Below, one piece after another: positions 1 through 7,400 of a stretch of 14,236 nt of DNA (positions are counted from its first letter, which is position 1; every line of letters starts with the position of its first letter). Source of the stretch: Haplosporangium gracile (lineage: Eukaryota > Mortierellomycota > Mortierellomycetes > Mortierellales > Mortierellaceae). The DNA is taken from positions 1 through 14,236 of the forward strand of contig JAAAUF010001014.1 of the NCBI GenBank assembly GCA_015499985.1, in the 5' to 3' direction. Position numbers and translations under genes: made by a program. The notes under the pieces were generated by a model. It was not told the origin of the DNA, ran no database searches, and worked only from the letters and a program-made list of their open reading frames with translations.

Positions 1-205
1 CCTTGTCCCAGATCTCAAGCTCCACTGTCCCTCTTTTATTGACTGTCGCATATTCACATATTCGCCTATGGAGCCTACAAGATCAGATGGAGACAAAGAT
101 AGACTAGCCTTAAGATACGCGTATCAAGAACAGCCAAAAAAGAAAACAGCATTTATTTTAGCCTTAACTTTGTATTTTTACCAACTGTAGACTCCCAAAA
201 AAAAA
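1..205. other. Left flank without a recognisable gene
   Basis: I see no coding signal here on either strand. It is the 3' flank of the minus-strand relic that ends at 206. A perfect 12-bp palindrome (114-125, GATACGCGTATC) is the only distinct element. Confidence 0.5.
114..125. repeat. 12-bp perfect palindrome centred on ACGCGT
   Basis: GATACGCGTATC equals its own reverse complement. The core ACGCGT is the budding-yeast MluI cell-cycle box, but no gene start lies beside it, so a regulatory role is not supported. It may be chance. Confidence 0.4.
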
Positions 206-1852
206 CTAAAAAGAGATAGAAGATATGGAAAACATATACTTGGGTAGACGTGGCCTCATCTTTTCGGCGGTCTCGATCATCAGGCCACGGAGCATCTCGA
301 TGCCCTTACGGCAGTTCTCCAGACTGGTTCCTGGAACAACTCCGAGGTCTTGAAGTCCTTTGGCAACTCCTTCGAAAAGTTTAAACCTTGAGGCACGTAG
401 AGGCAGGTGCCAAGTCGGTATTTGCCGTCATCGGTGAGTTGATTAATATGTCCTGACTGGCCAATCTCCGCCATGGAGAGTCCAGAACAAAGGTCGATTC
501 CGTTGCACGTCCGGAGAAAATATCGCCACTCATTCTTATTCCATTCAATGCGCCCCTGCTTCTTGCGTTTGCTGTGACAAAATTCTTGCTAGCAATGTTC
601 GTCGCGGATCGTAAAGCCAATCCTCATCTCTTCCTCCGGATCAAAGCCATCACAGAGTTTTAGGAGGATAGTGCCCGCTTTCTGGAACCCCTTCTCTCGC
701 TTCTCAGGGTTGCACCAATGATGCATATAGCCAACCCTCTGCTCCAGAGTCAAATCCATGAAAATCCTAAATGAAAAGATCGAGTGCTTGCTCAGCGATG
801 ATGGGAACATGATCGAATACATAATAACATAGTAAATAAGAAGTCTTCAGCCTACGCATTTTTCCATATGGATGCTGCCACTGTGCATTGGCGACGATGG
901 GTGTAAGGAAGAATCTTGTTGTCATTACCGGATGTAGTCCGATCTGTAGAAAAATGCCTCATCGGGTCGCGATCACCAGCAGCCAGGGGTTCGTGATCAT
1001 ACCTATCAAGGGATGTGGAATCTTGCGCCTGAAGTCGGAGATGTGCCACTTCTCGACCAAAAAACTGCGGCGCACCAATGCATACACCACGGAGATAGAC
1101 AGTTAGGACGAAATCATCAGCCTGAGTGCTGCTCTTGAACGTGAGGCTCCTTGAGCGCCACCATGCCTCAAAGTAGTTGACTGCTCTTTGTACAGGGTCT
1201 GCGGAGGCCTTTTCCATTCGCTCACACTCTTTGCATTGTGGAGAAACCAGCTAGTGCCGTGGGCTACGGCAATCCCGCAGTTGTCTCTATTACAGTCATT
1301 GCCACAGTTTAGACAACTTCGTGACTTGGGATCCTTTGACTGCATACCAGTACGGACTAGCATATCCCACTCATCTGCGTCCTAACAGATGGAAGGAACT
1401 GATGAGCAGCTGTATCTTTTACTCCAAGCGTGCATGGGTGATTAACCTTATCACTTGCCTCTTCGCGCCTCAGTTTCCTGTAACATCAAATGCAAGTGTC
1501 GCCATGTGATTGAACGGTCAAGTAGGGCCACCCACCTCGTAATCCCTCATACCAATGCTCCAGCTCAGATGAACAGGCTACACATTGTTTTCCGTGGAAA
1601 ATAGACGCACGAAAAGTCAAACTTGGAGAGCAGATCAAGCAATCGTTTTTCACCTCCCGAAAGCTTTCTGCCATCAAGCCAGTACTCAGGATGAGGGATG
1701 CGTCCCTTGTTCTATTTAAGAGAGAGTAGCATTTACATACAGTTAGACTGAGGTTAAGTACATTCCTTGGCTCAAAGACGACATTGCTGGCTGTTTGTTA
1801 AGGTTACATCCTTCTTCATAGGCGCCGTTCCTGGTTTGTAGATGAAGCTGTA
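206..1852 (-). pseudogene. Relic A, 3' part: decayed cysteine-rich, possibly HNH-like gene
   Basis: Minus-strand coding pieces follow each other in order but are broken. From the 5' side: a segment with EYWLDGRKLSGGEKRLLDLL (below 1,711), a CxxC...CxxC segment ending LEHWYEGLRGGWP (about 1,620-1,489), CYRKLRREE, then DADEWDMLV and CLNCGNDC (1,381-1,255), SPQCKECERM and ADDFVLTVYLRGVCIG, SLDRYDH (about 1,000), then IFMDLTLEQRVGYMHHWCNP (766 down) and LENCRKGIEMLRGLM near the end. Splice-like introns survive at 1761-1712, 1458-1382 (GC donor) and 855-767, and each joins coding frames correctly. Lesions: a frameshift near 1,610, TGA at 1486-1488, a frameshift near 1,250, TAG at 589-591 and a frameshift near 330. 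Paired cysteines plus SLDRYDH recall HNH/treble-clef endonucleases, but that is only a resemblance and I do not recognise the family. Some breaks could be unrecognised introns, though several have no room for one. Confidence 0.6.
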
Positions 1853-2465
1853 CTATCTTGTTGTCAGCTCAATACCCTGAATTCTGTTTCCCTTGTACAC
1901 AACTGGAACCTTGTACTCTGTTAAAGAATGAGGTCAGTTTCTGAGGCTGCTCAAAAAAAAAAAAAAAAAAACGCCACCATATCTTACCTTTTGGAATCGG
2001 TAATCTTGTCTCCTCGTCGAGAACTGGCTCGGGTGATGGGATAACTAGGATGGGCGGTGGAGGTTGACGGCGGGAGCTGGGCCTGCTGTTGTTTGTATGA
2101 GAGTCCTTCAGATGTTTACGGAGTGACGTCTGGCTGAGGTAGCCTTTGCCGCAACCTGACTCCGGACATGAATATGATTCATGGTTTTTCTGGTGCACTA
2201 TCCAGTTGTCTTTTCCTTGGATGTAATGGTTGCAAGGGCGACTCTTTACGCCGGGACAATAGTACAACTGATGCACTCTTCGCTCGTGACTAACACGGTT
2301 GCCATCCAGGTTATAGTGGGTTTCGCAGCCAGGCAACCTACAGGGGAATACCTCCTCATTGTGTTTTGCGTTGTAGTGTCGCTGCATGTCCCATCTGGTG
2401 GCGTATGTATTATTGCAGTGAAGAGGAAACAGTGGTGACGGAGAGTTTGGTGTAAAGGCAAGAGG
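1853..2465 (-). pseudogene. Relic A, 5' part: C2H2 zinc-finger segment
   Basis: Translating the minus strand from 2465 gives four C2H2 units spaced C-x(n)-C-x12-H-x(3-4)-H. The first has CNNTYATRWDMQRH but lacks its first Cys (the upstream residues read LFPLHC). The second starts FPCRLPGC, the third YYCPGVKSRPC and the fourth YSCPESGC. A Pro-rich linker (RRQPPPP) follows. An intron at 1987-1918 has a GTAAG donor, a CAG acceptor and a 19-T tract; splicing leads to VPVVYKGNRIQGIELTTR and a TAG at 1853-1855. A TAG acceptor at 2468-2466 implies an upstream exon that I cannot find. Read alone, ATG at 2387 would give an intact 154-residue protein, so a small functional DNA-binding protein is possible. 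I favour the N-terminal part of the decayed gene that continues to 206, because later pieces follow in the same orientation without a new start. Confidence 0.55.
1918..1987 (-). other. Intron of relic A with T19 tract
   Basis: The minus-strand donor AAAG|GTAAGA (first intron base 1987) and acceptor TTTAACAG (last base 1918) bound a 70-nt intron. The A run at 1953-1971 on the plus strand is its T19 tract. Joining the exons keeps the frame open for a further 21 codons. Confidence 0.6.
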
Positions 2466-3078
2466 CTAAAAATGATTATGAATGCTTGGTTTTATCTCTC
2501 GAGTCAAAATTTGGCTCCGAAAGAAAACGTCCGTGATCAACGTTCTGAGAGATCCAAGAGAACCCGACCCCTTAAAACAAGAAGCGCTGGCAACCTGAGA
2601 AAGAAGGATTTTCTTGCCAGCTACCAACGTTTCCAGCTGTATCTCCTAGATTACGTGTCTATGACATTGATTGCGTTCTGGATTTACAGTTACAGCATTA
2701 GGCACAGGCAAATGAGGTTACCCCGTACCGCAAGTACTATCGACTCAGACAGAGGTATGTGGTGGCGATATGACTACTGGTGGGCATTTCAAGGGGCGAA
2801 CTCCTGGTCATCGCCCTCCCAGTGCGCATCCTGCCGAGAAGAAACTTACGGGTCGTAGCCCCACCAATATTCAATAGCCCTTGGCTTCTGCATCCATATT
2901 GGGCCAAAAAAAAAAAAAAAAGATACCAACAATTAGTCGATCAACAGAAGAAAGAGTCTGTGCCAGACCTCCAGTATCGGTTAACAGTTTACGATGATCC
3001 GGAGTCATTCTCGTGGCATAGGCGCGGCGCACTACAAATGCTACCAGATTCCAAGTTTATTAGCTCGAACAATAGCAT
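2466..3078. other. Gap between relics, no convincing gene
   Basis: No frame is open and family-like across this stretch. The plus strand has short pieces with coding flavour: a basic, Pro/Ser-rich stretch near 2,790-2,880, and YQQLVDQQKKESVPDLQYRL followed by VYDDPESFSWHRRGAL up to a TAG at 3080-3082. They are interrupted by stops and an A16 tract (2906-2921). On the minus strand the same tract sits just behind a possible donor (TTG|GTATC). The stretch may hold remnants of either relic or of another gene, and I cannot decide. Confidence 0.3.
2906..2921. repeat. A16 homopolymer
   Basis: Sixteen A residues in a row. Together with the runs at 1953-1971 (A19) and 3775-3784 (A10) it is one of three long A tracts, all in the decayed left third. 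Confidence 0.9.
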
Positions 3079-3745
3079 CTAGCTTGCTGGTCCCGTTAGG
3101 AGCCTTTTCTCATGTTCAGTTGTAACCGCAAGCTTCCTTTTTCCCTCCGCAAACGCATTGAGAACGTACTAGATTGGCCTAGGATCAAGGAGTTTATCCG
3201 TGGTCGATTTGACATCAGACCGGAAGTCGCGTATTCGAATGAGAGAGGATGAAAGGTATTATCTAGGAAATGGTACAGAGTCATCATGTGAGACACTCAA
3301 ACAATAAGAAACCATACAAAGGATGATGAAATGGTACTTACCAGAATGTGGCGTACTAGAACAAGAGATATACAAAAGGTAGCCAGGGATTGAGGTGGAA
3401 GTGCAGAACTTGTCCTTGACTTCCTTGTCCATTTTCGGCTCGTAAATGAACAATGACTCTGCTAAGTAGATCTGATGATGTTCAAAGAGACAAAGAGAGG
3501 GACACCAGCAGCCATTAACGCCTGCTCCTCGGTCTCCACAGAGAGATCTCGCTCATGTTTTTTTATCTTCTTTGTTCCCAACACCGGAAACGAAGCATCG
3601 TGTAAGGATACTGGCCAAGGTCAAGGCGCCTCGAATGAAAGGCCAAATGATGTCGCCAAAGCCCTCTCGCTCGTTGATATACCTTGGCATCTTATCGTAG
3701 AACTTCAGATTGTGGGAACTAAGTATAACAGAATTAAATACGGTA
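3079..3745 (-). pseudogene. Relic B: unidentified decayed gene
   Basis: The minus strand shows ordered but broken coding pieces: FYDKMPRYINEREGFGDIIW and PFIRGALTLASIL (about 3,700-3,580), HERDLSVETEEQALMAAGVP (about 3,550-3,490) in a second frame, IYLAESLFIYEPKMDKEVKD (about 3,470-3,420), then FRSDVKSTTDKLLDPRP, and after a TAG at 3169-3171, YVLNAFAEGKRKLAVTTEHE (to a stop at 3079-3081). A strong splice donor (G|GTAAGTACC, intron from 3341) survives, with a plausible acceptor CTAG at 3265-3263. An in-frame TGA lies at 3553-3555. The composition is that of a soluble, charged alpha-helical protein. I do not recognise the family, and the start is unknown. Independent lesions on a still readable frame point to a pseudogene rather than chance. 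Confidence 0.45.
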
Positions 3746-3774
3746 CATATTGGTTAACACCCTCCTTCACAACC

Positions 3775-3784
3775 AAAAAAAAAA
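3775..3784. repeat. A10 homopolymer
   Basis: Ten A residues upstream of relic B. On the minus strand they form a T tract a few bases after a possible GTATAA donor, so this could mark an intron of an upstream exon of that relic. Confidence 0.5.
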
Positions 3785-4058
3785 GCGTTTATACATCACA
3801 AAGGGCTATAAATTGGAGAGGGGATCACTTCAATGGGGCCACCTGGGAAACTAACAAGGTAGTGTGGCACGCTCGATGATACTCAACCAAAGGGTATCGC
3901 ACTTAGCGCCGAACAATACGCCACAGTGTACTCAACTTTAACTGCCGGAGAGAGCGCTGCCAGCGTTAGGAATGGAAAGACAGTAGATTTAAGAAAAAGC
4001 CAAAGGCAACAGCAATAAAGAGAAAGACTAGTAGTAAAAGAAAAAAGCACTAGAAAGC

Positions 4059-4067
4059 TTTCGCGCC
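4059..4067 (+). promoter_or_regulatory. E2F/SBF-type site TTTCGCGCC
   Basis: TTTCGCGCC matches the E2F consensus TTTSGCGC. Its reverse complement GGCGCGAAA also contains the SBF consensus CRCGAAA. It lies 346 bp before the DNA2 start codon. Both transcription factor families drive G1/S expression of replication genes, and DNA2 is such a gene. Binding is inferred from sequence only. Confidence 0.55.
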
Positions 4068-4075
4068 TTTTTCTC

Positions 4076-4083
4076 TACGCGCC
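4076..4083 (+). promoter_or_regulatory. Second GC core (TACGCGCC) beside the E2F/SBF site
   Basis: TACGCGCC shares the CGCGCC core of the site 17 bp upstream but lacks the TTT flank. Paired cores at short spacing are common in G1/S promoters, so it may be a weaker partner site. Confidence 0.35.
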
Positions 4084-4412
4084 TTGTTCCTTTACCTGCT
4101 GCCAAAAAGCAGTCCCGTAATTTCAGTTGTTGTCAAATGAACAGCAACACAATAATAAAGGGCGTGTTTCGTTTTTGTTGTACGTTTCTTTGCCACCGCT
4201 TACACCCTTCTCTCACCCATTCACCCACACCACTAGTAACAGCAAACGCATTCACTAAAGCTCATCAACCACAGGGAACGGCAATAGGCGCAAGGCTGCT
4301 CACACTGGAGACATAAGCAGGAGGAACCACGACACCTAGCTGGCAAGGACCCTCGCGCAGCTAAGCCTTCACATTCCACAGCAATCACATTTATCCTCCT
4401 GTCAACCACACC

Positions 4413-7400
4413 ATGTCGAACGTGCTCAAGAGAAAGGCCAATGCCCCCGCAGGAGGAACTACATCCAGTGGACAGGGAGCCTCGAAAAAGACCGGGAGTG
4501 TCAGGCCGGGCGCACCCAGCTCTGGCTCACGATTGAGCCAGGCAAGTCTGCTCACACCTCTTCTTTTTTGCCATTCACAATACAACGTGACTTCGAGGAA
4601 ACGTTTATTAACCAGAAACATATTTGTTTCTTGAACTATATAGTCAAGTTTGAGCTCGTTTTTCGGAAAGGCTCGTACGCCAGAATCAACACTCAAGGAC
4701 TCTTCGGTTGTAAAACTTTCCTCTACCTCCTCGTCCACGTCCGCATCGAAAACAGCGTCGACCACTCAGCTAAAGGCGCCTGCCCCAAAGCCGCCACGCA
4801 GAGTCATCATCTACAGCGACGAGGAAGAAGAAGTGCCAGAACCACCACGGAAACCAATCAAAACCTCAGTACCACTCAAGACAATTGTCGCTAATCGGAC
4901 CAAAGCCACTGCATTATTAACGAGGCCACCCCTGAAAGAGACCATTCCCTTTGAAAAACGCATGCCAAGTAATGTACATCTGAGTATTTAATGTCCAAGG
5001 TATTGTGTATCTTGTCGTTGGGCAATTAGCTAACAAGTAACCTTTTCCCTCAACAGTCTCTCTTCCTTCTAGTCTTGAGCCAGCACCAGCTGCACGATCT
5101 GAACCCGAAAAGGATAAGCTGGTGGAGGATGAGCCAGTAGAGATGAAACCAGGAAAGAGTGAATTGACAGAGAGCATGTCAGTAAAGAACGAAGTGGACA
5201 GGATCAAGTCTACAAAAGGCGAGCCGGAGCCGCCTCAAGGATTGGCGGTATTTTCTCTTGGACATACGACTCCTCAGAAACGGAGCTTACCAACAACCAC
5301 GCCTCCTCGACCTGAACCCAAGGGAAATCCGTTTAGGACACCCACAGGAAAGTCTCGGCATTCCATCTCTACTATCGAATCGCTTGGACTCTCGCCACAG
5401 GACTCTGTCTTTTGGGCCAAGACACCTCCCTCCGAGGCATTGAAGAAGTTGGAGTACATGAACACCGGTCGTTCACATGAAGAAGGTATGTTGATGTCGA
5501 ATCTGACAAATTGTACGAGTAAATTATTTAAATCGCGATTGGCTTAGCTATAATCCTGACACTCCCCTGTTGACATACCTGATAGAGATTGCGTCGATTG
5601 TTGGAAGGCTGTATGAAACATCCTCGGCTGGCTCAGCCCTCCGCGCAATGGTGAGTCAAGACACAAGATACAGTTTTCATGCTCCAATTAATCAATTACA
5701 ACTTGTGCTGACTCTTCTCCCTTTTCATTATACTCTCATACAAGCCTCGGGGACCCAAGGATCGCATCAAAGATATGCTGAACACAATTCGCGGCTCGAC
5801 AGCGCAATCTGATCAGGAACCCGAGGAGGACGTAGATCGACCTGACCCAGCCTCGCCAACAAAGGATCTTGTGGAACGTCATCGCCTCCAATCTCGGCAG
5901 GGCTTTTCACGACACCACAGTGCACATGAGCTTGGAGGAAATGTACGGAGGAGAGGGAGGACCGCTCGCCCCATAACGAATCCTAGCGCCACCAATGCCA
6001 CTGTGTGGCCAGTATCACCTACTCAGTGCCGCAACGACGTCTTGAAGATGATCGAACAGATCAACGCCAACATGTCAGGAAAGGCAGATTTGATGAAGAC
6101 ACCCCCTCGTCTAGGATCTTTCTCGAATGAACTAACCGTTGGTAGTTCGATGGCAGGACACTCGGAACGGCCTTCTGCCACAGACACCATAATAAGGACG
6201 CCAATACGGGGCCGTATTTCCCAGACTCAGCCTTCACCTGGAGACTTTGACAAGTTTTTTACCGACCTGGAGATGGACGACAGCGATTTTGCGGAGCTGA
6301 CCCAGCTGGATCAGTCGTCTATCTCTATGTCATCAGTTAGCGCCATGTCTGCCAATATGTCGTCCATTTCCAGTTCTATAGAATCTGTATCCGACAAGGC
6401 GGTTTCCAATGTTCGACAGGACTTTGTCGACATGGCTGTTGGCTCAGGGGTGACGAAGGATGAGCCTGGGTATGTTGACGTAGGAGATGGCTCCGATATG
6501 GTGGCGACAGTTGCTGCCGACATGGATGACCCTTTCATGGACGACTTTGATGACCTGGGCGATCTTGGCGATCTGGAAGATGTTTTTGAGCTGGATGACG
6601 AGGTCGAGGCCAAGCCCTATATCGAGACAGCCAAGTACAAGCGGTACTCTGTTCAAGAAATACAGGACGATGTCCTTGACGTAAGGTGGCCCGGATTGTG
6701 CAAGGTTCTTTTAGCACAGGAACATCAAGTCGGTGTGCCAGTCAAAATTTTTCTCCGCGAATTATGGCGACCAACAGCGGTTTCTGTTGGTAATGATCTG
6801 CCTTGTCTACGTTCTTTATATCACATTTGCTTATTCTATCTCAACTCGGACTTATCAAATTATTATTGCATTTTCCATAGGTGATATTATCCACGTCATT
6901 GCGCCACATGTTTATCCCAAGGCAACTCAGGAGCTGATGTTGGAGGATAAACAAGGACTGCTCATTGTAAAGCCAGACTACTTGGTGCCAACTTCTCTTT
7001 TGGCCGAAAGTTTCACGTGCATTCGAAGACCCATCGTAGATACCCGTGCAAGGAAACCTGACGAGTCGACTATACCACTTGTCCATGGTACCATTCTCCA
7101 CGAGCTGTTTCAACTCTCCCTCCGAAACAACGACTTTTCGACTGAGGGTATGAAGGCTAGAATTGAGGAGCTTATCCAGACACACCTGAATGATCTCTGT
7201 CTTGTGAATGAATCGCTGGAAACAGCTCGGGAGGCCTTTTCTCAATGGATCTCGTCCTGTCAAGACTGGGCCCGGCGCTACCTGCGGTCTACACCTTCTG
7301 TAAGTTGATGTGAGCTTTGTGCTCCTTTAATTGTACATGTGCGTAACATAATCAGCAATTGAAAACTAATTATCGTTCTGTTTCTGCGACAATAGAACGA

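Larger units (their letters stand above)
3880..4412 (+). promoter_or_regulatory. Upstream region of DNA2
   Basis: This non-coding stretch separates relic B from the DNA2 start. It contains the G1/S-type elements listed separately (4059-4083). A long run of C/A-rich sequence (CACCCATTCACCCACACCAC near 4,215) precedes the ATG, and the start context CACACCATGT is acceptable. I see no clear TATA box at a sensible distance and no coding signal. Confidence 0.5.

Noticed and set aside
117..122. ACGCGT as an MluI cell-cycle box
   Set aside because: No gene start is near it, and it sits inside a palindrome in the flank of a pseudogene.
3475..3879. 134-codon plus-strand open frame
   Set aside because: It lies opposite relic B, shows no family-like motif and begins in sequence that reads better on the minus strand.
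6311..6613. Ser/Pro-rich minus-strand open frame
   Set aside because: It is the antisense of the acidic, Asp/Ser-rich part of DNA2; its composition is a codon shadow.
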